Shown in pieces: positions 9,133 through 17,357 of a stretch of DNA of 57,458 bases (position 1 is the stretch's first letter; every line of letters starts with the position of its first letter). The stretch lies in assembly GCF_000317225.1 (NCBI RefSeq), contig NZ_AJLL01000066.1:1-57458 (forward strand), read 5' to 3'. Below the pieces are notes generated by a model. The model searched no databases, was not told the DNA's origin, and worked only from the letters and a program-made list of their open reading frames with translations. The position numbers and the translations under genes are program-made. This stretch comes from Fischerella thermalis PCC 7521 (GTDB lineage Bacteria > Cyanobacteriota > Cyanobacteriia > Cyanobacteriales > Nostocaceae).

Positions 9133-9285
9133 TAGTGATTTGCTCTAATTTCAATTTTTATGTTTTCGTTCCGTTGAGATTCTAGTAACAGTTTTTTAAC
9201 AATGCTGCTTTCTCTTTCGCTAAAGATAACTTCTTTGATCCTAAGAAACTCGTTCAATTCTTCTTGCGCTGGAATTGTTTGGATT
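9133..9285 (-). pseudogene. Small frame upstream of methylase, 5'-truncated
   Basis: A minus-strand frame just before the methylase reads IPAQEELNEFLRIKEVIFSE, then ESSIVKKLLLESQRNENIKI, and stops at 9133, 8 bp before the methylase ATG. Composition looks like a real small charged helical protein, perhaps a regulator or the tail of one. It has an in-frame stop upstream and no ATG or GTG; a TTG is the only possible start. I do not recognise it. Confidence 0.35.
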
Positions 9286-9379
9286 GAAGTCTAAAAAAGA
9301 CACTTGCTCCAAAATTCCTGGAGATGCCTGTTTGACTTGTCCAAGCTGGAGGAACAACAATTATTTCTACTCCAAATTA

Positions 9380-9512
9380 GGTGTTGCTGAATTTGCTCAT
9401 GAATTATGTATACATTTTTGTAGAGACGTAGCAATGCTACGTCTCTACAAAGTCTGGTCTACGTCTGGTCATACCCGTGAATTGTAAATTCATATCTTGA
9501 TTCAGTAACGCC
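9380..9512 (+). mobile_element. MITE-like element, family 1, copy D (full length)
   Basis: The only complete copy: 133 bp with 26-bp imperfect terminal inverted repeats, GGTGTTGCTGAATTTGC at the left and the complement of GGCGTTACTGAATCAAG at the right. The centre holds the perfect palindrome GTAGAGACGTAGC / GCTACGTCTCTAC. No transposase is encoded. No clear target duplication can be seen at the flanks. Confidence 0.8.
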
Positions 9513-9853
9513 AATAATGTTGTCATCGCCAACTCTAAGTTTGAAACGCGCGAATGATGGAAAGATTTGCTTGAGCATTGCCCAGGTTGCATATAGGCTT
9601 GACAAATAACAGATTCCAGATATTTTGTAGATGTAAACAATATATCGAAAAATCAAAACAGAAGCAATTGAATATTAGATAGGAGGTAAATTAATTCATA
9701 AGGTTCTAAGCATCAATATTCAACAATAAAAAAGTATATCTTACATCAACATTTCATTTTTTCACATCAAACTGATAATTACTTGTTAGTAATCGGTATG
9801 TAATGATTAATTTGCATTATTTTTAAAGTAAATTTAAATAGCATTTTAACTTT
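9513..9853. other. Spacer before the peptide-export cassette
   Basis: On the minus strand, 9513-9656 has a short frame (FRYIVYIYKISGICYLSSLY, then ATWAMLKQIFPSFARFKLRV) that ends at the MITE and could be a remnant of an unknown gene. The rest, 9660-9853, is A/T-rich and should carry the promoter of the transporter gene starting at 9854. Confidence 0.35.
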
Positions 9854-12004
9854 ATGAAATATGCTCATGTCTTACAACATAGTAAAGAAGATTGTGGCGC
9901 AGCTTGTCTTGCTTCGATTACGAAATATTATGGACGTAACTTTACTCTAAACCAGATTCGTGAAGTCGTAGGTACTGGGCAATTTGGAACAACTTTGTTG
10001 GGACTGAAACGAGGAGCTGAAAGACTTGGTTTTAATGCTCGTCCTGTTAAAACATCACCAGAAGTTTTAAAGCGAATCAATGAAGCACCCCTACCAGCAA
10101 TTATTCATTGGAAAGGTCATCACTGGGTAGTTTTATATGGTAAGAAAGGCAAAAAATGTGTAGTTGCCGATCCTGCTGTAGGGCTGCGATATCTATCTCC
10201 ACAAGATTTAGCAGAAGGTTGGGCAGATTGGTTAATGCTTTTACTGGAGCCAGATCCAATTAGGTTTTATGCCCAAGAGAACCATCGCATCGGTAGCTTT
10301 TGGGGTTTCTTCAAGCGCATCTGGAATTTTCGGGGAATTCTAGCTCAAGCATTACCTCTTAACTGTCTGTTGGGATTGTTAGCTTTAGCTTCTCCTTTTC
10401 TGTTACAAATTCTCACTGATGATGTGCTAGTTAGGGGTGATACAAAACTCCTTACTACTATAGCGATCGCTGTGGTAGTCATGAATGTTATTTCTAGTAG
10501 TTTATCTTGGGTACAGTCTAACTTAATTGCTCACTTTGCCCAACGTCTGCAATTAGGGTTAGTTATAGAATTTGGGCGTCAAATTCTGCAATTACCACTC
10601 TCGTACTATGAAACTCATCGCAGTGGAGAAATTGTCAGTCGTCTACAAGATATTCACCAGATTAATCAGTTAGTTTCTCAAGTTGTCGTTATTCTACCTA
10701 ATAAGCTTTTTGTTGCCATAATTTCTTTAGGATTTATGGCTTTTTATAGTCATAAACTGACGATTTTAGCTCTTGTTATTTCTATATTAATGGTAATATC
10801 TACAGTAATATTTCAGCCCAGCTTGCAGCAAAAAACTCGTGAAGTTTTAGTTACAGAATCTGAAGTACAAGGTGTTTTAGTAGAAACATTTAAAGGTGCT
10901 ATTACTCTCAAAAATACTACAGCATTACCGCAATTTTTAGATGAATTACAAAGTCGATTTGGGCGAATTTCTACCCTAAAATTAAGCACAATACAAATTA
11001 GTATTAACAATAATATATTCTCCAATTTAGTTTCTGGAATTGGTAGTGTTGTTCTGCTTTGGTTTGGCGGAAATTTAGTGATTAATCCGGATGAGAACCT
11101 CAGTATTGGGCAACTACTTGCATTTAACTCTATGAATGGCAATTTCATAAATTTAATTGCTACTTTAATTACTTTCGTAGATGAATTCACTAGAGTAAAA
11201 ACAGCCACACAGCGCCTTACAGAAGTGATAGATACTACTCCAGAAAATCAAGGTGATGAAACAAAGCAGTTCGCTACAATTTCTGGAGATGCTGACATTA
11301 CTTGTAGTAATATCAGTTTTCACTACCCAGGTCAGCTTGAACTGCTTGAAGATTTTTCTTTAACAATACCTGGTGGAAAAAATATCGCCATTATTGGTAA
11401 ATCTGGTTGTGGTAAAAGCACTCTAGCTAAAATAATTGCTGGTCTATATTCAATCAAGTCTGGCAATATCCGCCTGGGAATTTACAATCTAGAAGACCTC
11501 TGTTTAGATTGTCTTCGTCAGCAGGTAATTTTAGTTCCCCAAGATGCTCACTTTTGGAATCGCTCTATTATTGAAAACTTTCGTTTAGGAGCGCCTTACC
11601 TGACATTTGAGCAAATTGTCAGAGCTTCTCAAGTTACAGAAGCAGATGATTTTATTAGTAAACTTCCTAACAAATATCAAACTATTTTGGGTGAGTTTGG
11701 AGCAAATCTTTCTGGTGGACAACGCCAACGCTTAGCAATAGCAAGAGCCATTGTTACAGATCCACCAGTGTTAATTTTGGATGAATCGACTAGCGGACTA
11801 GATCCAGTGAGTGAGGCGCGAGTTTTAGATCGTTTACTGAAGCATCGTCATGGTAAAACCACGATTTTGATTAGCCACCGTCCCCAGGTAATTAATCGTG
11901 CTGACTGGATTGTATTGCTAGATCAAGGCAAGTTAAAAATTCAAGGTTCTCTGGTGCAATTGCGTTACCAATCTGGGGAACATTTGAAATTTTTAAATCC
12001 TTAA
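9854..12004 (+). CDS. Peptidase-containing ABC transporter (PCAT), C39 type
   Basis: Exports small peptides after cleaving their leader behind a double glycine. The 716-residue product has three parts. Residues 1-130 form a C39 cysteine protease with Gln8, catalytic Cys14 in EDCGAACLAS, His90 in HHWVVLYG and Asp106 in VADPAVG. Residues 160-460 form the six-helix transmembrane domain. Residues 480-716 form the ATPase, with Walker A GKSGCGKST, signature LSGGQRQRLAIARA, Walker B VLILDEST and switch histidine in LISHR. All catalytic residues are present, so it should be active. The HlyD-type adaptor follows 24 bp downstream, and a double-glycine peptide gene closes the cassette. Confidence 0.95.
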   Translation: MKYAHVLQHSKEDCGAACLASITKYYGRNFTLNQIREVVGTGQFGTTLLGLKRGAERLGFNARPVKTSPEVLKRINEAPLPAIIHWKGHHWVVLYGKKGKKCVVADPAVGLRYLSPQDLAEGWADWLMLLLEPDPIRFYAQENHRIGSFWGFFKRIWNFRGILAQALPLNCLLGLLALASPFLLQILTDDVLVRGDTKLLTTIAIAVVVMNVISSSLSWVQSNLIAHFAQRLQLGLVIEFGRQILQLPLSYYETHRSGEIVSRLQDIHQINQLVSQVVVILPNKLFVAIISLGFMAFYSHKLTILALVISILMVISTVIFQPSLQQKTREVLVTESEVQGVLVETFKGAITLKNTTALPQFLDELQSRFGRISTLKLSTIQISINNNIFSNLVSGIGSVVLLWFGGNLVINPDENLSIGQLLAFNSMNGNFINLIATLITFVDEFTRVKTATQRLTEVIDTTPENQGDETKQFATISGDADITCSNISFHYPGQLELLEDFSLTIPGGKNIAIIGKSGCGKSTLAKIIAGLYSIKSGNIRLGIYNLEDLCLDCLRQQVILVPQDAHFWNRSIIENFRLGAPYLTFEQIVRASQVTEADDFISKLPNKYQTILGEFGANLSGGQRQRLAIARAIVTDPPVLILDESTSGLDPVSEARVLDRLLKHRHGKTTILISHRPQVINRADWIVLLDQGKLKIQGSLVQLRYQSGEHLKFLNP

Positions 12005-12028
12005 TTATTCACACTTATTCAGGGAATT

Positions 12029-13429
12029 ATGCTCTACACCCACAATCAAAAACTTCTGCCATCAATGCAAAGTGAAGATTTTCTTCCCCCTGTTAGTCGC
12101 TGGATATCCTTAGGAGGGATTTTTTTGATCGGGAGTATTGTCGCTAGTATTAGTCTCTGTTCATGGATTAAATACAATGTAACGATAAAAGCTAATGCCT
12201 TTGTGCGTCCTACAGGAGAAAATAGGCTAGTACAATCGAGAATTGAAGGGACTGTTAAAAGTATTTTGGTTAAAGAAAATCAATTTGTCAAACAGGGAGA
12301 GGCGATCGCTTATCTGGAAGATCAACAATTGCAAATCAAAAATAGCCAGTTACAAGGTAATATCCAACAGGATAAGTTACAAATCGCGCAAATTGATGCT
12401 CAGATTAAAGCTTTAGAGTCCCAGATGCTTGCTGAAGCCAGAGTTGCACAGGGAACAGTAGCTTCTGCTAAAGCAGAATTAGAGCGTAATCAATGGGAAT
12501 ATCAATATCGGCAAATTACCACCAACAGCGAATTACTTGCAGCTCAAGCAAATTTGCAAAAAGCCAAAGCAAACTTGCAAAAAGCTGAAGCTAATTTAAG
12601 TTTTGCAGAGATGGATCGCGATCGCTATCAGAAATTAGCAGAAATTGGTGCAATTGGAAACCGGGAACTTGAGCAGAAAAAGCTAGTTGTGAAGCAAACT
12701 AAAGCCATGCTTGCAGCTGAAAAAAAAGCTGTTGAGATCGCCCAAGCTCAAGTGCGATCAGCTAAAGCTGCTGTTAACCCTACCACTGCTATAGTAGCGA
12801 TCGCTCAAGAGCGCATTACCCAAGAAACTGCTAGAGGTAAAGCAACTATCGCTGCTTTAAAAAAAGAAAAACAAGCCTTAATTCAGCGTCGAGTTGCAAT
12901 ACAAAAGCAACTCGGACAATCTCAAAAAGAACTCCAGCAAGTTGCCAATCAACTACAAGATACAATTGTGCGTGCAACTAGTGATGGTATCATTCTCAAA
13001 CTCAATTTGCGAAACCCTGGTCAAGTGCTGCGAGTTAGCGAAGCGATCGCTGAAATCGCTCCGAGTAATACTCCTGTTGTTATTAAAGCAATCATTCCTA
13101 CCCAAGAGATCAAAAAAGTCGCTATTGGTCATAAAGTACAATTGCGAATAGATACCTGTCCTTATCCTGATTATGGGACTCTCAAAGGCGTTGTTGTAGG
13201 TGTTTCTCCAGACGCAATTACACCTGTAAACAACAATATAGATGCAGCAAAATCAGGAGCTGCTAGCTACTTTGAAGCGACGATTCAGCCTCAAAGTCTA
13301 ACATTTGGCAATGGTGAACGCCAGTGTCAGATTCAATCAGGAATGCAGGCAAAAGCTGACATTATTTCTAGAGAAGAGACTCTACTGCAATTTATGCTGA
13401 GAAAAGCTAGGTTAGTTACTGATTTATAA
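12029..13429 (+). CDS. HlyD-family periplasmic adaptor
   Basis: Membrane-fusion protein that links the inner-membrane peptide exporter to an outer-membrane channel. The 466-residue product has a short cytosolic tail, one membrane helix at about residues 27-48 (ISLGGIFLIGSIVASISL), a lipoyl-like half (GTVKSILVKENQFVKQGEAI), a long coiled coil rich in KANLQKAEA-type heptads at about 100-290, then the second lipoyl half (ATSDGIILKL) and a beta-barrel domain. It follows the transporter by 24 bp in one operon. The outer-membrane partner (TolC-like) is not in the window. Confidence 0.93.
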   Translation: MLYTHNQKLLPSMQSEDFLPPVSRWISLGGIFLIGSIVASISLCSWIKYNVTIKANAFVRPTGENRLVQSRIEGTVKSILVKENQFVKQGEAIAYLEDQQLQIKNSQLQGNIQQDKLQIAQIDAQIKALESQMLAEARVAQGTVASAKAELERNQWEYQYRQITTNSELLAAQANLQKAKANLQKAEANLSFAEMDRDRYQKLAEIGAIGNRELEQKKLVVKQTKAMLAAEKKAVEIAQAQVRSAKAAVNPTTAIVAIAQERITQETARGKATIAALKKEKQALIQRRVAIQKQLGQSQKELQQVANQLQDTIVRATSDGIILKLNLRNPGQVLRVSEAIAEIAPSNTPVVIKAIIPTQEIKKVAIGHKVQLRIDTCPYPDYGTLKGVVVGVSPDAITPVNNNIDAAKSGAASYFEATIQPQSLTFGNGERQCQIQSGMQAKADIISREETLLQFMLRKARLVTDL

Positions 13430-13844
13430 GTATTTTTTACCATCAAGTTCAGTACACAATACGTAGCTGTTCTGAGGGGTTGGGAGGGGACAGATCCCCG
13501 ACTTTTTCAAAAAGCCGGGGATCTAGCAGACCATCACAATCAATATTTTGGGTTACTACTAACATCAAGTCCGGCTAATTACTTACGATATTATTCTGAT
13601 GCAGCTGGGCATTGAGCATTGATTTTTTCCATTACCCATTACCAATTACCGGCCTTCACAGATATGATAAGTCTTTAAACGGACATGATATAACTATTAG
13701 TGTCAGGCTCTTCATTGATTTATATTATCGTTATTATTTTGCTGATTTGATAGTTTGTTATTGCATGAAAGTAGCATTTAAATTTACAAAAAAAATTTTT
13801 TATAGAATTATTGAGTCAGAAAACAATTTTTCTTGGAGGGAAAA
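13430..13844. other. Spacer between adaptor and precursor peptide
   Basis: Holds a dispersed 33-bp palindrome (13492-13524), a CCATTACC repeat at about 13625-13645, then A/T-rich DNA. The 415-bp gap suggests the peptide gene has its own promoter. No additional small frame with a double-glycine leader was found here. Confidence 0.5.
13492..13524. repeat. Dispersed 33-bp palindrome, copy 1
   Basis: AGATCCCCGACTTTTT, C, AAAAAGCCGGGGATCT: near-perfect hairpin. A second copy with matching flank (GAGGGGACAGATCCC) lies in opposite orientation at 51447-51478, and a half copy at 17141-17168. Confidence 0.85.
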
Positions 13845-14042
13845 ATGCAGAAAGTAAAGCAAAAATTAAATACTCAGACACCACAAAAACTTGAAAGCAT
13901 CCAACTTTTTGAAGAATTAACAGATAGCGAAACAGAGAAAGTATGTGGAGGTGTTACTGAATTATCACTTGACGAGTATAAAGTTGATTTCAAATTTGCA
14001 AAAATAGAGTTTACAGCAGATTTTATAACATTGAAAATCTGA
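13845..14042 (+). CDS. Double-glycine leader precursor peptide
   Basis: A 65-residue peptide with a clear secretion leader. Residues 1-36 end in IQLFEELTDSETEKVCGG, the amphipathic L-F-E-x-L-T...V-x-G-G pattern recognised by C39 peptidase transporters. The predicted 29-residue mature peptide starts VTELSLDEYKVDF. It alternates charged and aromatic or hydrophobic residues (beta-strand-like) and contains no Cys, so lanthionine or disulphide bridges are excluded. I start at the ATG at 13845, directly after TTGGAGGGAAAA; the TTG at 13833 lies inside that ribosome-binding site. It follows the transporter and adaptor genes and is closed by the terminator at 14128. No modification enzyme is nearby. 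Role, whether bacteriocin, signal or matrix peptide, is unknown. Confidence 0.8.
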   Translation: MQKVKQKLNTQTPQKLESIQLFEELTDSETEKVCGGVTELSLDEYKVDFKFAKIEFTADFITLKI

Positions 14043-14127
14043 AATAGTTACTGGATAAGTAAAACAAACATGCTTAAATTTTCCAAACATTTAAGCACAC
14101 AAAAATTTATTTTGTTGCTTGGTTTTC

Positions 14128-14160
14128 CGCCAGAGAAGTTTCTTCTACTGGCGTTTTTTT
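14128..14160 (+). terminator. Rho-independent terminator of the peptide cassette
   Basis: Stem CGCCAG...CTGGCG extended by GAAG / CTTC, followed by TTTTTTT at 14154-14160. It lies 85 bp after the precursor peptide and 58 bp before the end of the convergent debranching enzyme gene. Confidence 0.88.
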
Positions 14161-14217
14161 AATTTCAGCGATCGCACCAGAGCGTTTTTGCTGATCGCCA
14201 AACAACTAACAGTATGT

Positions 14218-16200
14218 TCACACTTCAGTTGCTAACCAAGCCCGTAGTACTTCCGCCACTGTCCAAGCCTGAGCAATGCAACCCCGCGCCGTCATCGGGG
14301 GATCACCATCAAAGATTTCGCTGAGACTACCAAGACCGTGGGCGTGCAGGTGATTGGCCATTGGTTCCAGAAATTGCCGTGCTTGGGCAGGGTCTTTGTA
14401 AACTCGCAGATGTGCCTGTACAAAGGGGCCAATTAACCATCCCCACACTGTCCCTTGATGATAAGCGCTATCTCGTTGCAGCTGATCACCTCCATAATGT
14501 CCCCTATATTGCGAATGATCACAGGATCGCGATCGCAATCCATGGGAAGTTAACAAATTCTGGGCGCAAGCATCTACTACACCTTTTTGTTGGGTTGAGT
14601 TCAGAGGACTTTCAGGTAAACAAACAGCAAAAATTTGGTTGGGGCGTAGGGACGGATCATCACCATCAGGCCCATCGAGGACATCGTAACAGTAACCTGT
14701 TTCTTGATTCCAGAAGCGTGAGAATCTGACCAAAGTTCGTTCAGCGATCGCCTCATATTCTCGGTGAGGTTTACCAATATGGCGAGCAAAGTTAGCCATT
14801 GTCCTCAAGGCATTATACCAGAGGGCATTGACTTCAATCGGTTTACCAATCCGGGGCGTGACTACCCAGTCCCCGATTTTAGCGTCCATCCAAGTCAGCT
14901 GCATTCCCGCTTCGCCAGCGTAAAGCAGCCCATCTGCTGCATCTAAATGGATATTGTAGCGAGTGCCGCGACAGTGCCAGTCGATGATATCTGCCAGGAT
15001 GGGAAATAGTTCTTCTAAAAGATCATCATCTTCTGTAACGTTGTAGTAAGCCTGTAAAGCATGAAAATACCAAAGAGTAGCATCAACGGTATTGTATTCC
15101 GGTATTTCGCCTGTATCAGGAAAACGATTTGGCAGCATTCCCTGATTTACATATTTAGCAAAAGTTCGGAGAATAGAACGGGCAATTTCGGGGCGACCTG
15201 TAGCCAGGGTCAGTCCTGGTAAGCTAATCATCGTATCCCGTCCCCAGTCACCAAACCAGTGATAGCCTGCGATGATCGTTTTGCCATGAATTTCATCTGA
15301 CCAGGAACGATCCACAATAAATTGGTCAGCAGCCAAAACCAGATGGTTCACCCAAGCTGGGGTTTCTTTGGCGTGGGAAGGGCGGTTAGTTTTCCAAAGA
15401 CTAATTAACTTTTGCTCTTGGGTATGGCGGAGTCTAAGGGTTGTTTCGCCATGTAGATCTGGTTGCTTGTCTGTGCTAGCAACAAAGGTTAGAGATTCAC
15501 CAGCATTGAGAGTAATTTGGAAAGTAGCAGCGTGTAAATGGTCTTCTTTGTCACTCAATCCTCGGTAGCGTTCTACTGCTAAGTGAAATCCATAATACCA
15601 ATTATGTGCAGGAACAGCGCTAGCATTGTCACACAGTAAATAAAGCGGTACAGCAGTGGGAAAGGCTGTCACACAAATTCCTTGGGGAACTGGTTCAACA
15701 CTCATTTGCCAGCCGTTGCTTTGGGTACTGCCATGATAATCGCGGTAGTTGACTAATGCTTTCAGCGTTAGTTGTAACGGCATAGAAGCACGGCGTAAGA
15801 CATATCGGACATAGGTAGTGTTTGCACCCTGCTGCATCCAAATTCGCTTTTCTAATAGCGCATCCGCACAGGCAAAATGCCACACAGGAATAGTGCCTTC
15901 CAAAGCAAAACGTTCTATGTGTAGGTAGCCGTTAGGACTGACGATTTCGTCAGCCCAACGATTTGTATGTAAAGGATAAATGCGATCGCCATACAAAGCA
16001 GTTTCATCCAGCTTTGCTAACATCAGGGTGCGACCTAAAGGTGGCTTTAGGGCTGCTACTAGTAATCCGTGGTAGCGACGGTTTAGCAAGCCTGCTACTG
16101 TGCCAGATGCGTATCCACCGATACCATTAGTTACTAACCACTCCCGTGATTCTGCTAAATCGAGAGTGCCACATACTTCCCTACCAAATTCAATGCACAT
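14218..16200 (-). CDS. Amylo-alpha-1,6-glucosidase (glycogen debranching enzyme)
   Basis: Hydrolyses alpha-1,6 branch points of glycogen-type polymers. The 660-residue product is the archaeal/bacterial two-domain type. The N-terminal beta-sandwich domain (REWLVTNGIGGYASGTVAGL, then NRRYHGLLVAALKPP) occupies about residues 1-250. The C-terminal (alpha/alpha)6 glucoamylase-like domain has DRSWSDEIHGKTIIAGYHWF, GDWGRDTMISLPGL (catalytic region), IPEYNTVDATLWYFHAL, SRSCDHSQYRGHY and YHQGTVWGWLIGPFVQAHL. It is distinct from the GH13 GlgX isoamylase type. It stands alone and converges on the peptide cassette. Confidence 0.93.
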   Translation of the reverse strand: MCIEFGREVCGTLDLAESREWLVTNGIGGYASGTVAGLLNRRYHGLLVAALKPPLGRTLMLAKLDETALYGDRIYPLHTNRWADEIVSPNGYLHIERFALEGTIPVWHFACADALLEKRIWMQQGANTTYVRYVLRRASMPLQLTLKALVNYRDYHGSTQSNGWQMSVEPVPQGICVTAFPTAVPLYLLCDNASAVPAHNWYYGFHLAVERYRGLSDKEDHLHAATFQITLNAGESLTFVASTDKQPDLHGETTLRLRHTQEQKLISLWKTNRPSHAKETPAWVNHLVLAADQFIVDRSWSDEIHGKTIIAGYHWFGDWGRDTMISLPGLTLATGRPEIARSILRTFAKYVNQGMLPNRFPDTGEIPEYNTVDATLWYFHALQAYYNVTEDDDLLEELFPILADIIDWHCRGTRYNIHLDAADGLLYAGEAGMQLTWMDAKIGDWVVTPRIGKPIEVNALWYNALRTMANFARHIGKPHREYEAIAERTLVRFSRFWNQETGYCYDVLDGPDGDDPSLRPNQIFAVCLPESPLNSTQQKGVVDACAQNLLTSHGLRSRSCDHSQYRGHYGGDQLQRDSAYHQGTVWGWLIGPFVQAHLRVYKDPAQARQFLEPMANHLHAHGLGSLSEIFDGDPPMTARGCIAQAWTVAEVLRAWLATEV

Positions 16201-16475
16201 ATCACCCTATACCTGTATGGAATCGCTATTTTGATTATCCGTCGTGATTTTTACCTCAGACTGAGAAGCTAATTAAGAGTTGCTAAGAAAAAACAGAGTA
16301 AAAAAGTGACAAATTGTGTAGAAAATTTAGCCAATACTATTAAGCGAATAGGAAAATAGGATTTTCCTGCGAATGACTCAATAGTACTCCATCAAATTTG
16401 TTACGCAGGATGCTTATTAGTTTGTAATAACCGCTTACTACAAACCCATCAATTCAAACTTAACGAAACAGCAGT

Positions 16476-16922
16476 TCACCTAGCTAAAGACGCATAGCCA
16501 AAAGTTGTATTGAACTGACGACACCAAATTGCCACAGATTGATAATCTCCAAGCTTTACATCATTAGGAATAGCGTAGCGTTGATTCCCACTCGTCTTTT
16601 GTAAACGAGAAATTTTGAGATAATCTTTTTCTTGAATACCAGATGTAGGAACTGTATCATCACGGTACAGAATTACGAACAAGTCAGGACCTTTGCTAGT
16701 TTTGAAATTTCCATTGAATTCTAAATAACGCTTGCCATTCTCTGTTAAAACTTTAACAGTTCCTTGAGTAGGATATTCTCCAGCAACAAAGCTTCCTGGT
16801 TGAGTGTTGGTTCTGGTTATCGGCTGGGCTTCATTAACTGGTTGGTCGGAGTTTACACCTGTTGTACAACCTACGGTCAATAAAGTAAAAATACTTATAA
16901 TTGCTAAAATTTTGAATTTCAT
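16476..16922 (-). CDS. DM13-domain lipoprotein
   Basis: A secreted lipoprotein with one DM13 domain, a cytochrome-DOMON-related fold of unknown activity. The start is set at the ATG at 16922 because it yields a lipoprotein signal (MKFKILAIISIFTLLTVGC) with lipid-accepting Cys19; an upstream ATG at 16994 adds 24 residues without sense. The mature domain shows GSFVAGEYPTQGTVKVL, YLEFNGNFKTSKGPDLFVIL and SVAIWCRQFNTTFGYASL, including the conserved Cys of the WCRxFN motif. Final length is 148 residues. It probably lies in the periplasm. Confidence 0.85.
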   Translation of the reverse strand: MKFKILAIISIFTLLTVGCTTGVNSDQPVNEAQPITRTNTQPGSFVAGEYPTQGTVKVLTENGKRYLEFNGNFKTSKGPDLFVILYRDDTVPTSGIQEKDYLKISRLQKTSGNQRYAIPNDVKLGDYQSVAIWCRQFNTTFGYASLAR

Positions 16923-17140
16923 GGCTATGGTATTCCCTAAATTTATTAATAATTCCAATCCAGTAGCCGACATTACGGAAAACTTTAATTTCATCTAAGA
17001 TTTTTTATTATTTCTAATGATTTGAGCAGCAATGATAAATTATTACAGCAAAATGAATTGAAAAACCTCACAGAAACAGTCTTTCTCCGCACTCAAGAAG
17101 AGTGCAAGATCTCAGTTATTTTAATACGGGATAAAAGAAA

Positions 17141-17168
17141 CACGACTTCTTGGAGAAGTCGGGGATCT
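17141..17168. repeat. Dispersed palindrome, half copy
   Basis: CACGACTTCTTGGAGAAGTCGGGGATCT: the right arm of the palindrome family seen at 13492 and 51447; the left end is lost. Confidence 0.6.
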
Positions 17169-17184
17169 GGGCTTTACAATTTTA

Positions 17185-17322
17185 GGCGTTGCATATTTGC
17201 GGGATGATTTTATTTTCTCTTTTAATTGAAAAACTCAATTCTTGGCATTCTTGGCATCTTGGCGGTTCATTATACCCTGCGGGAAGCCGCTACGCGTCTA
17301 CATCCCCATTTTATGCAACGCC
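17185..17322. mobile_element. MITE, family 2, with 8-bp target duplication
   Basis: A 138-bp non-coding element with about 22-bp terminal inverted repeats: GGCGTTGCATATTTGCGGG at the left, GGCGTTGCATAAAATGGGG as the complement of the right end. It is flanked on both sides by a perfect CAATTTTA (17177-17184 and 17323-17330), a target-site duplication that proves insertion as a unit. The interior includes the common motif GGGAAGCCGCTACGCGTC. Confidence 0.9.
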
Positions 17323-17357
17323 CAATTTTATAAATCAGATTGTATTGCTGGATCACA

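Noticed and set aside
9275-9487. Plus-strand frame with KKDTCSKIPGDACLTCPSW, three cysteines
   Set aside because: Opens from TTG, runs into the MITE at 9380 and overlaps a better small frame on the other strand. It could be a gene remnant but cannot be supported.
14361-14729. 122-residue plus-strand frame inside the debranching enzyme gene
   Set aside because: Antisense shadow of a well-conserved enzyme gene.
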